From positions 70,260,001-70,324,000 of the forward strand of contig CM060833.1 in the NCBI GenBank assembly GCA_030762175.1: a DNA stretch of 64,000 bases. Direction: 5' to 3'. The stretch comes from Metallyticus violacea. Its lineage: Eukaryota > Arthropoda > Insecta > Mantodea > Metallyticidae. Position 1 is the stretch's first letter. Each line of letters starts with the position of its first letter. The position numbers and the translations under genes were made by a program. Under the pieces are notes generated by a model. It had not been told where the DNA came from, made no database searches, and saw only the letters and a list, made by a program, of their open reading frames with translations. Below are positions 21,606 through 33,966 of this stretch, one piece after another.

Positions 21606-23399
21606 AGACTTACACCTCTATTATTTAGTTCACAATCTACAGACGTAGCGAGAAAGCCAATGCATTCAAAGATACAATAAATATAATTTGTTTAAAAAAA
21701 TGAAAAATATTACGAAAAAATAAGGGAGGTAAGAAATAAAGGGGAAGAGAAAGGATAGGAAAACTGTCAACAAAGGTAAACATTATAACAAATGCTTTAA
21801 AATTGAGGCAAACGATTTAAATTTGAGCAATTGCATTTTGTAATACTCCATGTTTTCGTGTTTTGTTTTTTGTGCCCGATTTGATGTTTCCCAAATGTAT
21901 ACACTGGTTTCTCATAAAGATGGACGAAAAACTCTTGTATAATAAATGTAATAAAATATTGTTTGAAAAACATACGAATATGAACATATAATTAATAGCA
22001 TTTAAAAATAACGCTGAGACCAAAAATTAATATTCCACGGTGATTGACAACCACATGTAAAATGTATTATGCTTTTTGAGAAAAGCATATCCTTAAATGC
22101 CAAACTATTAGTATTTTTAAAATTATTTTACAGATTATATACTTCAAAGAACATAAAATATATTTAATTAATACATTTATTTGTTGAAATAGGACTGATT
22201 AACAACAGTGAAAATATAATAGGTAATGAACTTATTTGAATAGAAATAGAACATTAACTTTTTAAATCAATAATTCTAATTGGAAGAACTACACAGCTTT
22301 ACTGCAAATGCTGTAAGACTTGGCAATAGACAGTTGGAAAGGACATTTTTTAAATTACACAAAAAAAGGAAAAAGGAAACTTGGATAATTTAAAGGCAAT
22401 GTGCAGACGAGATAATGATGCAGAAATGTGACAGTAGATAATGCTGGCAACTAGTAGCAGAGAACAGGCGCCAGACGTAGAAATCTGCGGGAAAGAAAAA
22501 AACTAGAATTGTCTAGTAAAAGTTCTAGAATGCCCTAGGTTGCCCCTGTGCATTTGAAGGACGCTCTATCAATCTCCTCTAATTACAGCTATCCTGGTTA
22601 CTTACTATTTGTCATTGCGGAGCTAAGGCAAAAATGAAAGTTCTTTACCGTTTGCAAAGTAGTATAGAAATATTAGTGCTGCTTTTCAAGCAACTTTCTA
22701 GATATTACTGGTTTATAACAGATTACATCCTTGGCCAATTCTACAAATAATCGAGGATACAGGAAAATAAATAGCGAAACAGTTTTGCTTCGTTTTCTGT
22801 TTACTATCCATAACTCTTCAAACATGTAGACCGAAGCGATTGAGGATGTCCCGAGTTCTTACATTTGGCACAGGTTACTGCACTTAAAAGTGATATTTGC
22901 TTTTACGAGTGTAACATGAGAAAGATATTTGCGGATACAGTAGAACGTCGATTATGCCTATATCATGAGTTACAGCGCTTTGCCCGCCATATGACTTCAG
23001 TAAAGTAGATAAAAGTTTCAGCTTGAGATCTCAGTGTCGTTATATATTTGTTTTGTGTTAAAGTGCTTATGTTTTATGCAGCATGATAGATACACTACAA
23101 CGTTTGCAATTAAGCAAAACCAAAATAACAAAATTAAAACCACTTAAATATAGGGTAGGATGAATCTTCTCTAGTATACACAGGAGCATCCTCTATTTCT
23201 GATATCAATCCAAATCAAAACACATTTCATAGCTTGTGTCCAACTTTTACTTAGAGGGTAATGTTTGAAAACATTAACTTTTATTGTGAAACAATTGTCA
23301 TGTAAATTACACCCAATTTACCAATGTGCTTTTTCTGAGGAAAAAAAAAGTTTATACATGGCGGTTTCCACCCCAGCGCAAAACACCCAACCTGGAGGA
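21606..23399. other. AT-rich non-coding stretch
   Basis: No gene or repeat family recognised. 22480-22540 has clustered ctag-containing palindromes (aactagaattgtctagt, gttctagaa, ccctagg). They are noted only. Confidence 0.5.
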
Positions 23400-24425
23400 C
23401 TTTAAATGTCAGAAGTTTAACTAATAAAGAAAAAGAATTAATTATAAAATTAAAAAGCTCATAAATGAACACAAAAATGATAATAGATGTAAATGGGAAG
23501 TCAACAGAAGAAATAAAAACAAGCTATGGTCTAAAATAAGGATTTATTCCCTCAATCAAATAAAATATATAGCAGACATGCTCAAAGAGCGGAAAAAGAT
23601 TACATAAAGAAATAGAGTTAGGACAGAATAGATCAGTAAATATTTTTCAATTTGCAGAAGATATAGTACTAATTTTTGACAAGGGAGATAGACTGCAAAA
23701 AGCAATACACTAACTAAATAAAATAAATACATAGTACAATACGATTATTTCAGAGACAATTCCGAGGGAAATATCAAATAGGAACATACATTGTGATAGA
23801 AGAAAAACAATAGAACAAGTATCACACTTCCAATATTTAGGTTGTGGTATCACATATATGAAGATCAAGATGTTAATATAAAAATACAAAAGTTCCAAGC
23901 TGTGTGGGAAACAATTAGAAATACTACGAAAAACAAAGTGAGAAAAGACACACATTAAGATTCTATATAACCATGATCTTACCAGTTTTTTTATGGAAGT
24001 GAGGCGGCTTGGATTTTAAAAAAAAAAGAGAAGGAGAATAAACTTCAAGCAGTAGAAATACGTTTTGGCGATCTGTCAAAGGCTGTACAACAGCAGCTCA
24101 TATAAGAAATTAGGCTATAAAATAAGAGTTAAAAGTGCAGTCAATATTACAACAATTGAGAATTATAGAGAAAAATAGATAAAACACTTAAAAAGAATGA
24201 CAGAAGAGAGAATATAAAAAATATATTGACACATAATCCGAAAGGAATAAGATCAATTGGAGGATTAAAAGAAGATGGATGGATGGATGGATGGATGGAT
24301 GGATGGATGGATGGATGGATGGATGGATGGATGGATGGATGGATGGATGGATGGATGGAAGCAAAAATGTGAGATGAAACAGGCAGGACCTAATCCGTGA
24401 TGGAAGAAGAGTAAGAAGAAGAATA
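23400..24425 (+). mobile_element. LINE fragment: C-terminal part of a reverse transcriptase
   Basis: Plus-strand frames joined across stops read through the palm of a non-LTR reverse transcriptase. The catalytic box appears as QFAEDIVLI (23648-23674), where the family has FADD. Next come QYLGCGITY-like sequence (23831-23860), a stretch with RKFQAVCGTI-like content, FYGSEAAW (23989-24012) near the end of the RT, and a C-terminal tail reaching the (ATGG)n repeat and a Glu-rich end (near 24400). The same family as the fragment at 54030-55100 is likely. It is dead and 5'-truncated. Confidence 0.8.
24274..24359. repeat. (ATGG)n microsatellite inside the LINE tail
   Basis: About 21 near-perfect tetranucleotide units, in the part of the LINE that would encode the basic/Trp-rich C-terminus. 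Translated, it gives the alternating pattern MDGW or HPSI. Confidence 0.97.
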
Positions 24426-27400
24426 TTACATTATAAAGCCTTTGAAAAATATATGGTGATCCGTTTGGGTATGGATAAAATGATAACACTGTAAAACATT
24501 TACTACTAAAATTTATATTTTCAAACTTGGTGTATACAACATTGAAAGTTGGAAGATTTCTCAGAATGTTACATGGCCTCCATTTCGCACTGTGCAAAAC
24601 TCAAGATGGTGATGCACCTCAACCAATGTCTGTTGTAACACCAGAGAGGTGATTTTTTTGAAAAGCTTGGGTAGTTTTTCATTTCTTTAGAAAAGTACGA
24701 ATCTACCATGCCCAGTGATGCACCCTTTCTGAAATACAATGTTCATATCGTTGTCTTTATCAAGTTTGTGCCAACAGAAACTATTGCAACATATGCAAAT
24801 AAGATTCATAGCACTCGCTGTTGATTTGTAGTAGTCATTTCATTCATCTGCGATTATCATTTGTCATTGTACATTGTTGATTTTCATTTTTGCCATGCAC
24901 GAAAACTCCCATCTTTTAAGCAAAATGTTAGTAGCAAGAAATGTCTCCTAATATCATATTAACTTTTATAATAATACTTAACATTATCCATACTCAGATC
25001 ACTGTATATACACTGTGTTAATTATAAATTTGGTTATTCGGTGCCAAGTATTTAGAATAGCCCACGCTCTACTGTATTATTAAGTTTAACAGAGGAGAGA
25101 ACTCAAACACTGCCCATTTCATGAGTGGCAACACTGTAGTATGTGAGAACAAGGCTACAGATGATCGAGAGGAACAACAGCCATATTAAGATCTCTGAGG
25201 GAAAACCCAGCTGTTCATAAACTATTAGTATCCACACCAATATCAATATCAGGCTGAAAGCTACCTCAGTCTATGGGGTGCAATACTGAATAAGTTCACA
25301 GACACCAGCCTCAAGAAAACTGGAAAACTTGAAATCAATTTAACTGAAACGTGTCCCTCAAGTAGCTGAAAATACGGAAAACGGATTGGCTTGCACCATC
25401 TCAGGAGAATTGCCTCTCTCTTTGAAGGATACTCAAAACTCAATTAGGTCTACAGGAAACACTTGCAAGCACTTGAAGAAAGAAGAAGAAAAGCGGCCCA
25501 AATCCCACTAGAAAATACACAGATTCATATGAAAGTACCAAATTCTCACTTATGGGACAAAGATTTGTTGCACTCTGGAGTACCATCATCCAAGTGCAAT
25601 TGCACTACAGAAGTTCAACTTCAATGACTGTACAAATAGGAACGCACTTTCTATTCTGAAAGCTAAGGGAAGAACAAACAATACATTCGTTTCTACAACG
25701 TTATACTTATACTTATTTATGTAGTTTGACTCCATTATTTTTAAAATAAAACGAACAAATAAATTTAAAGGAAATTTTGTTTAATAGACGCGTAATCAAG
25801 GTGAGCTTTCAAATATGCCGTAAGCTAAGGCGTTTCTCAAGCAAATAATGTCACTAATCCAATGACTTGGCTTGTAAGACAGGATCTTTTGCAAGCTGAA
25901 TGTTTACACTTAACAGGGACGTGTGTTTCGATTTATGAGCGGGCATTTATGATTAAAAATATTAACATATTAATTTATATTAATTATATTAATTTTAAGA
26001 TTTGGGATTTGAAAAAGAGTTTTGTGTTCTGTGCAAAGGGCCAATAGCTACAATTCGGTGATCGCAAAGTTGGACTTAGGGTAGTGAACACAATGCTCGA
26101 AACAACATTTTTTTTTTTTTTTTTTTTTGCACAAGGCTTGGTTCTTTCACTTGGTTATGGGAATTCACAGATATAATTGAAAACCCTAATCTCCATAAAT
26201 TAATTGCTTGTGCATGAACAATAGGTCTTACCTAAGATAGAACACACCGAAAGGGGGAGTAGTAACTTGCTCAGAATATCCCACGAAGGCTGCTATCAAA
26301 TTTAATACATTCGTAAATTAAAGTAAGCTTCCCAGCGCAACTATTTTTTATATTATAGAACAAAGCCATATAATTACATTACATCTAATAAGCAATGGAA
26401 AGGCTGATTGCTGTTGGTATTTACCTGTCCATAAGATATATTACATATGAGTTTAAAGCACAGTGTGATGATTATAATATATGCTCCATGTATTTCACAG
26501 AATTTTGTTTCTGAAAGTCTAGTGATGCAAAGTACTAATGTACTTAATGCTTTTAATTTTTGGGCTCATTTCAAACAAGTGATAACAAACACGCTGTTAA
26601 ATTCCAGAGTTAATTCTTCATAAACATACATTTGGATGTTTATTTACAGTCTTAGATACGCATAACAAATGCATTGCTTCAGTGCCAAAAATGACCATTA
26701 CTTTTATTTCGTTTGCATATTAAAACTATATCCAAGTTCTGCATTCAAATTAATTCTAAAAAATATTTTAGATTTAGTAACAATTTGGCAGTCTCTTAAT
26801 GAAGACAATGGAATAGGAAACTTCAGAAATAAGACCATTGAATATCAGTTACACTATTAAATAAGTACCCATTTGACAGTTATTTCAAAAGCCACTAAAT
26901 ATCCTTGTTTATTTAAATATTTTAAGAAGGCCTGCGTTACTGATTGAACGAATACATACACAAAACAAAAGATGATATACATTAATGATTGTTAATTTTG
27001 AAAGAAAATCTTTGTCACACTAGACGAGTGTAAGGGACTTAATTTTATTCGTATATTTTATTATTTTATCCATGTCAGTTATGGCTGATTACACATTTAG
27101 CCCTTAACAGGTCCTATTCTGTGTCTAAAGAAAGCTGAGATGCGATGTAAACAAATGAATGCGGTTGTTGACCGTAGCAACGTTGTATTTCTTCTCATTT
27201 GTAAATAATTCACAAAATAGTCAGTTTAGCATGTTATTTGGTTATTAATTAATAAAAAGATCATAAAACAGAATGTAAGAGGTTTTCCAACAAATATTCA
27301 ATTTAATGGTCAATGAAACTGTAGACTGTTGTCATTGTGGGGCTAATAGAGAGATGTTTGCTGCGATGTAAACGCATTACTTCCTCCAACTCTGTGGTAT

Positions 27401-27559
27401 TGCCAACCTCCTTTTAGGGAATTCTCAAGGAACTCGCCAGAACTATAGCATACAATGAACATATTTTGAAATTTTCTTCAAATATCCATCGATCCTATTT
27501 TCTAGGCACAAAAATGACAAGGTAAAAATATATGTAAAATATATACTTTTTCCGCAGCC
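24426..27559. other. Long non-coding stretch
   Basis: 25100-25640 is less AT-rich, and a plus-strand frame there (YLSLWGAILNKFTDTSLKK, near 25265-25322) might derive from a hAT-type transposase. I regard that as unproven. T(21) run at 26108-26128. The remainder is AT-rich with no supported feature. Confidence 0.4.
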
Positions 27560-27850
27560 ATTATTGTCTGTTAACGCCCTAGTGGCCCCATTTTTGTTTT
27601 TTCTCAATAAAACTAGGCATACTAGATCAATTAAAAAACGATTCATCCAATTCATTAAAAAGTAAAATTGGACCATTGGGGGGGGGGGTTAATTTAAAAC
27701 AAAAATTTAGAAATTGTTCTAGTGGTCGCAATTTTTGTTTTCCTCAGCAAAACTCGGTATATACAATTGAAATAAAATAGTTTCTGAAAATCAAGGAATC
27801 CGGACCATTGGGAGTGGGGAATACCTGAAACCAGAATCTTGTAATCACCG
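27560..27850 (-). repeat. 140-bp repeat array, inverted copy (about two units)
   Basis: Units run from 'ctagtggccccatttttgtt' near 27580 and 'ctagtggtcgcaatttttgt' near 27719, about 140 bp apart. Each is followed by 'ctca..aaaactaggcata', an AT spacer, 'ggaccattggg' and a G-tract (ten G at 27679-27688). It matches the array at 33010-33462 in reverse orientation. Confidence 0.8.
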
Positions 27851-30171
27851 AATATGTCCATTAAGGTAATTCAGGGGGAGATGTGGCATAGGAAGGAATT
27901 GTTATTGTTAGCATTGGGTACTCACCCCAAGCGTTAAACTCGGTGTAAAGTGAAAGAGTATGCGAATAATAGTCCGAACATGCCCATGGACGGATAATCG
28001 AAATTGCCCTTATGGACAGCGGCCGTTCTGAGGCTTCAGTACCGAACAGCAGCGGAAAACTCCGACTTCTAGGAAATGCTGGAACAATACGGAGCGATGT
28101 ACAAATCTAAAGTGGTATTGTATTTACTCTATCAACCTTGGAAGTGTAATGTGTACAATAAATGCAGGCGAAGAGAACACAACGGTTTCGGAACACAGAA
28201 AAACAAGCAATCGTATGCCTAAAATTAACTAATTAGCTTAAATGTTAATCACATTCTGTTTTAGTTGTTATAATGCTTAAGCGCAATTGAAAGCATTAAG
28301 CCAACATAATAACAAGTAAATAAAATAAAGATTGATGTGGTAAAAGCATATACTTTTAAGCCTGAAAATTATGTTTTCTATTAAATACATATGTATATCT
28401 TCAGTTAGCGTTATTTGTTTTCACTACATTCTCTGCTGTAGCCCTCTGTAATAAGCTACACAAATTCAACTCGCTGAGGAATTCGCTTCATTACGCTGTT
28501 CCTGCATGACTGACTTCCCCCCCCCCCCTCTCCCCGTTCCACTCCAGCATAAGCGCGAAAGTATATCAAGTTTTACAGCCATCTCAGCATTCGGTAGACA
28601 GGTATCGCATGTTTTAATTAACCATAACATTTCGTCTGCTATTGCCTTGTCATGGGTCTCAAAATGGAAAGCAACTGTTTAAATTTCTATCATTTCAAAT
28701 TTGCGCAGTTAGTGGTTCGGAGTCCTGGTCTCGACATCAGAGAATCTGTAGAAAAGCAGCCATATGTCCTTCAGCTGCCGACATGTCACTGTACGTTAAA
28801 TCAAGTTTAGAGCTTTGTTGGTTCAAGTTACAACTGATAAGTCTCGGAATTGCACAGAATACTTAAAGAAAAAAGAACGAAAGTAAAGCATAACCGTCGA
28901 AGTCGTGCATTGCAGAATAACACACTTTATTTACACCGGGGTAAATACAACACAATTTCCCACCATCCGAACACACACACAATGAACTAATATTAAATAT
29001 TAATTATCCACAATGGCAGAAATAAAGTACGTAAGGGTGAATACAGATAAACTTCTTTTTTCATCTATATATCCTTACAGGACATCTCAGATTTCCATTT
29101 CATTTGGCATCCGCTTTCCCGCAATTTTAGATTTCAAATTATAAAATTTGGGGTTATAAATGTCAGCAACACTTCTGTTGTTTTTTATTTTTGTTTTTAA
29201 TTTCTTTTTAGCTGTTTATGTTACAAAGTACCGATTTATTTAAAAATATTCATCATTAGTTAAATTATTTTTCTCTTTATTTCAGTGCTTTGTTTTCCAT
29301 CATTTACAATTTTGGATTCTATGTGCTTGTATTCTTGTGTCATCTGCTCCTCAAATATCAATTCTTAATCACATCCATTGTTGTGTGTGCCATTATTTTT
29401 ATATTCCTATATCAATTTCCCTTGTATCCTGAGCTTAACTAGTTAAATGCTGGCCCTTTCATTATTTCCGTTTTAACCTCGGTGCATTTCCGAACCTGCG
29501 ACAGGATGGCTTTTGTGTAAACCACTACAATGTGTTATGTTACACATCAGATATTTCTAATGAAAATGGGCCTTACCACAGTCGCAACCGCAGTGAGACC
29601 ACTGTCAACACTAAACTATGTCAGAACAAGAACACACTGCTGACCACTACACTCCATCACTAATTCAAACTTAAAATTAGATTCGACTGTTGTGCTGGAA
29701 TCTGACGCATATAACTCTTGTGGTAGCTTCGTAGCTTCTTTGTTTCTTAAACATCTGCATTAGCAGCAACGCTCTAAACAATTACGAAAAGATAAATGCA
29801 TGTTGTTAAAAACACATTCTGATTTCTGTTTAGAAATGTTTTATATTTTCAAGGGAAGCCTAACTTGACATTTCAAAATCCTTCAGATCTGAACAAATCA
29901 TTCTGAAATTTTCTGTCTTTAGAAGATACAGTACAAGTGTTTTTCATAGCTTTCCCCGGTCTGTCATGTTTGGTTGTCTAATGCGCATAGCTGAATGTGA
30001 CGTTAAAAACGAATCAGTAACTATCTTTGCAGTTTCCCGGTCTCTCACGTAGTAGTTCAGTTGATTTGAATATTCGTGCTATGTGTTTATTAACGTAATC
30101 TATAATGTATGATGCTTGTATTAATACAAACTTTTGTATTGTAATGAACGAATGACTGAATAATGAATGAG
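27851..30171. other. Non-coding stretch with C tract
   Basis: C(10) near 28517-28527. The GC-richer part around 28000-28100 and the 74-codon frame at 28642-28866 match nothing I know. 28900-29440 is AT-rich. Confidence 0.45.
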
Positions 30172-30450
30172 TAGAGTTTAACGCCCGTTTTTACTACTGG
30201 GGCGCCACAGGCGGTGGACACTGATGATACATGAGATGAAATATGAATTGGAAAAGGAATTTTTTTTTAAAGGAAGGAAACGTTCTAGGCCTAGGTTTAA
30301 GGTACATATCCGGTATTTTCCATTTATGAGGACTGAGGAAAACCTGAAAAAAAACCTCAGTCAGGGAGGACGGTCCTGGCGGGATTTGAACCCCAGACCT
30401 CCCGTTCACGAGTCCACGTGTTAAAGACCTCGGCGACCCGTCGCGGTCTC
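30172..30450 (-). mobile_element. SINE2 copy, full length, minus strand
   Basis: Begins (plus coordinates) with the SINE2 3' end gtttaacgcccgtttttact and ends in the tRNA-like head (cgggatttgaaccccagacc, then gacctcggcgacccgtcgcgg). The body markers ccatttatgaggactgagga and gtggacactgatgatacatg are present. No clear target-site duplication was seen. Confidence 0.9.
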
Positions 30451-31021
30451 TTGTAGAACAAATATAAATTTTCGGGGAGAAAAAAGTAATAAAGCATTAT
30501 GTTCTCACAGAAGAACAATTAGAAGAGATAAGTCACTACAGAAATCTGTCAGAAGCGAAAGGAATTTCGAAGAGTCAGCAAGAACAGGTAAAAAATTTAT
30601 TAAACTAAAACCACAGAAGTGCTGAAATTAAAACATATTATGACAATATTTTTATTTTTGAAATTAAATTTATTATGGTTTTAATATCATAAATTGATCG
30701 GAAGTTAATTCTTTTCACTACAAAGCTGGTTTTACCTTCTTGGGCAAGACATCCCAAAATTGTGTGTCAGTTTTTATATGGACATTTCAGAAGCCGCCTT
30801 ATCTTCCATGCGAATCATGTTAACCTGCAATCTTTACATAAATGTTTTATATTATTATTAATTTGCGGAATGATACAAATGTTATTCCTGTTTAGCATGC
30901 ACTGGACATTTTGTAATAAAATATTAACTCTTTTTAATGAAACTTTTGCTCTAAATAAATCTTAGCCAGGATTTTTTAGCTTTGTTAGAATGCTATATAA
31001 TCAGAAATACCTCATTTTTAA
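30451..31021. other. AT-rich non-coding stretch
   Basis: Nothing recognised. Confidence 0.5.
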
Positions 31022-31189
31022 CTACAGTGAGGTTATTTGAGTTACAAGCTGCCTGAGCACGGCTGTTTATCGGGGAAGTGCAGAGACCGCAACCAGAAAA
31101 AGGGAGATAAAGTCACCAAGCGTAAAATTAATATTTTTATTTTAATATTGCTATTTTAACTGGAAGCAAAAATATACTTTATTTTAAGC

Positions 31190-31190
<1 letters not shown>

Positions 31191-31229
<39 letters not shown>
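31191..31229. repeat. (AAT)n microsatellite
   Basis: Thirteen uninterrupted trinucleotide units. Confidence 0.97.
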
Positions 31230-31699
31230 CACTAGTTTGTGTTATAAGAAATTTAAAAAAATCACGCCCCTCAGTGGCAATACTTTATCGACATCTGCTT
31301 AGGAAAATTCTGCATATCGTTAACTTTTCTTCTGTAACAACACGGCAGTTAGAAACACGTTTCTTTTCAATGAAAGATCATTGAATCTTCATCACGTGCT
31401 TTTTAACAGGTTGGTGAACAGTTTATCTGAACACAATTGCCAGGACCTTTCCATGCGAATCGCCTTACCATATCTCTCCAAAAATACTTTTTCATATATG
31501 TATCGTACATAAAAAGATGTTCTTCATGCAGTGGCATAACTACCGAGGAGCAATTAACACACAATTTGCTCATTATGAATGTACCGAGTAAAAATCTCCT
31601 CTCAAAGAACTTGAAGTAAGAATTGTAGTTGCGCAGATAAATTAACCTTTCACGCCGGATCACTGGTAATATAAATTTGGGCTATGAAGAAGGAAGGAT

Positions 31700-32530
31700 G
31701 GTGGGGACGGAAATTGGGCTGTATGGATGCCGCGGTAGATAAAATTGCTCCCGCTGATCGCAGGTTTCGCCACGGCTGCTGCAGATCACTCCCACTCTTC
31801 TTCGACGAGACTCTCTCGAGGGCGTTTCGCTGTATTTTGGCGGCTGTGAGCTAGCCGCCGGGCCTAGTGGAACGGGATTCCGAAAGTGGCGACAAATGAC
31901 GCTTCGTTATTTACTTTGCTGATGTAGTTTATTCTTCTAAGGTGAATATTCGGATAAACTCACATCTCTCGTCGAACCACAGCAAGGTAATCTGGGCAAA
32001 CGTGTACATTTATTGCGCTGACCAAAAGGTGCCGAGTGCAAAGAAATTGTTAATTTAACTCAGTTATTAATGCAGCTCAATGTTATATCGGCAGTTAACA
32101 TGGCGACTGGCACTCGAACTTCGTTGTCGCCGTAACTGGCACTTGGTACTTAGGCCGCTATTCCACTGATTCCGCGCAATGACAGTCACACGTATCTGGA
32201 CCTGGAAAAATCTGAAACTGCCCAGTTTTGGGAAAAATCTAGCCCTTATATACACAATATCAAACGACACCATCCATGGGCAACGGCGCGAAATACTCCC
32301 GCCACTTTTCTGTTAACGTGTCTCATAGGCGAGTGCTTACCTCACTGAATTTCATTTCTATTCGCTGGACAATTTTGGTCAAGCCAAATGCTTCGCTGTT
32401 CGTCAATAAGTTGAACTTAAATAGATTTCGTAAGTTACTGTCAACGACTCTTTTACTCGGACACCTGCAGCTTTGTCACCACCAGACCGGTTTATCCCTG
32501 AGGCGGGGGCATTTTCAACCCTAGCTGTAT
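31700..32530 (-). mobile_element. LTR-like block, minus strand, GC-richer than its surroundings
   Basis: On the minus strand there is a TATA-type box (gtgtatataagggctag, near 32243-32259). A transcribed-looking part follows, with a polyadenylation-type aataaa near 32010-32015. Then comes a sharp 'catttgtcgccactttcgg' (31884-31902) that could be the LTR end and a degenerate primer-binding site, followed by a GC-rich leader-like tract to about 31700. The order of promoter, poly-A signal and boundary fits a U3-R-U5 layout. No second LTR, gag or pol was found. It could instead be a host promoter or CpG-rich element. Confidence 0.35.
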
Positions 32531-33009
32531 ACTAGAAGGGATTACTTTGCATTGTTTGACTTTTGCCAAGTCTTTCTGCGTTCGGAGAAAGACGAGAGCT
32601 TTCCCTTACCTGGTTACATTTTACACGCTATTCCTGAAATATTACAAAAATTACACTTTATGAATACAATATTAAACACTATACAGTATCAATTCTACAT
32701 ATGTCATTAAAGTTCCTCCACTGAAAGAAAATGCACAGCATACTTGCACATAATTACAGAGTTGCTGATTCTAAAATTATAAATATTAATTATTTTAATT
32801 GCTCTGTAATTGACGGGGAGCCAGGAACAGCTTCAAACTACAAGCCGCTCTCTGCACATGTATCCACATGCCATGCCGACTGACTTTTGCCGGCACGCAG
32901 CCGCGCTCAAATAACCTCACTGTATAATCAGTATAGCCTCTCCTTAAGAAAAATATTAAAAAAGAAAGGAGCTGCGTAAAATTAGCCAATTCCTCAGCAA
33001 GTCGAAGCA
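32531..33009. other. Non-coding stretch
   Basis: Includes the right inverted repeat described above. Nothing else recognised. Confidence 0.5.
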
Positions 33010-33462
33010 GAGAAATTGACGTCGCTATAGCGTTTTTTAATTTCAGTTTTCAGGTATACCCCCGCACTCCTAATGAACCAATTTCCCTGATTTTCCGTAG
33101 ACATTTTTATTCTTTTATTTAAATTGTATAAAATAAGTTTCGCTGCAAAATAGTAAATATTAGTGCCCCTAGAGGGATTTTTAAATTTTAGGTTTCAAGT
33201 AAACCCCTACTCTTAATAGTCTGATTTCGCTGATTTTCATAAACTATTTTTATTGATTTTTTCAATGGCGTATATCAAGTTTGTTGAGAAAAAACAAAAA
33301 TTGCAGAGGCTAGAGCGTTTTTCAAATTTTCAGTAAACTCCCCCCCCCCCCCAGTGGTCCTATATTGTTAGTTAAGGAACTCGACGAATCGTTTTTTAAT
33401 TAATCATTATATGCCGAGTTTCGTTGAGAAAAATAAAAAATTGCAGCCGCTAGAGCATTAAC
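33010..33462 (+). repeat. 140-bp repeat array (three to four units)
   Basis: Markers 'tagcgttttttaat', 'tagagggattttta', 'tagagcgtttttca' and 'tagagcatt' start near 33029, 33172, 33311 and 33452, giving a period of about 140 bp. Each unit has a C-rich stretch (acccccgcactc, acccctactc, and C(14) near 33339-33352) followed by the 'gtttcgttgagaaaaa' type motif. The inverted array is at 27560-27850. Confidence 0.85.
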
Positions 33463-33470
33463 AAACACAT

Positions 33471-33966
33471 TGTGCGTATATTTTCCAACCTTAATTTTGG
33501 TGCCTAGTAAGTAGGATCAGTGGAGATTTGAAAATAAAAATAAAAATCTTTTTATACAACGCAATATTCCTTCGGATTTCGGTAAATAATATCTCAAAGT
33601 AGCTCTGCTCTTAAATCGTTTGAAAAAAAAAAAGTTGTCCATCAAAACAAGTGAAAAGTAATGACGTTTCTTTCCCTAATTTACGTTTTTTATTTTTGAT
33701 ATTTGTTAATTACTTATTTGTGCGTATATTTTCCAACCTTAATTTTGGTGCCTAGTAAGTAGGATCAGTGGAGATTTGAAAAGAAAAATAAAAATCTTTT
33801 TATACAACCGCAATATTCCTTTGGATTTCGGTAAATAATATCTCAAGGTAGCTCTGCTCTTAAATCGTTTGAAAAAAAAAATTGTCCATCAAAACAAGTG
33901 AAAAGTAATGACGTTTCTTTCCCTAATTTACGTTTTTTATTTTTGATATTTGTTAATTACTTATTT
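33471..33966 (+). repeat. 248-bp tandem duplication, nearly identical
   Basis: Unit 1 (33471-33718) and unit 2 (33719-33966) both start with tgtgcgtatattttccaacc and end with tgttaattacttatt. Differences are a handful of substitutions and homopolymer length changes. It directly follows the 140-bp array. Confidence 0.97.

Larger units (their letters stand above)
31022..32923. mobile_element. 1.9-kb unit bounded by 19-bp perfect inverted repeats
   Basis: tacagtgaggttatttgag occurs at 31022-31040 and its exact reverse complement at 32905-32923. The 'tacagtg' start resembles Tc1/mariner/pogo-type termini with TA at the end. The next bases inward stay partly similar (agctgcctgagcacggctg against agcgcggctgcgtgccgg). 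I found no transposase inside; the interior holds an (AAT)n repeat and a GC-richer minus-strand LTR-like region. It may be one old element or two separate terminal fragments. Confidence 0.45.

Noticed and set aside
24265..24597. 110-codon minus-strand frame with HPSI repeats as a repeat protein
   Set aside because: The repeat is a translated (ATGG)n microsatellite inside a LINE tail.
25260..25450. hAT-type transposase fragment
   Set aside because: Only one short stretch is suggestive and the following residues do not continue the match.
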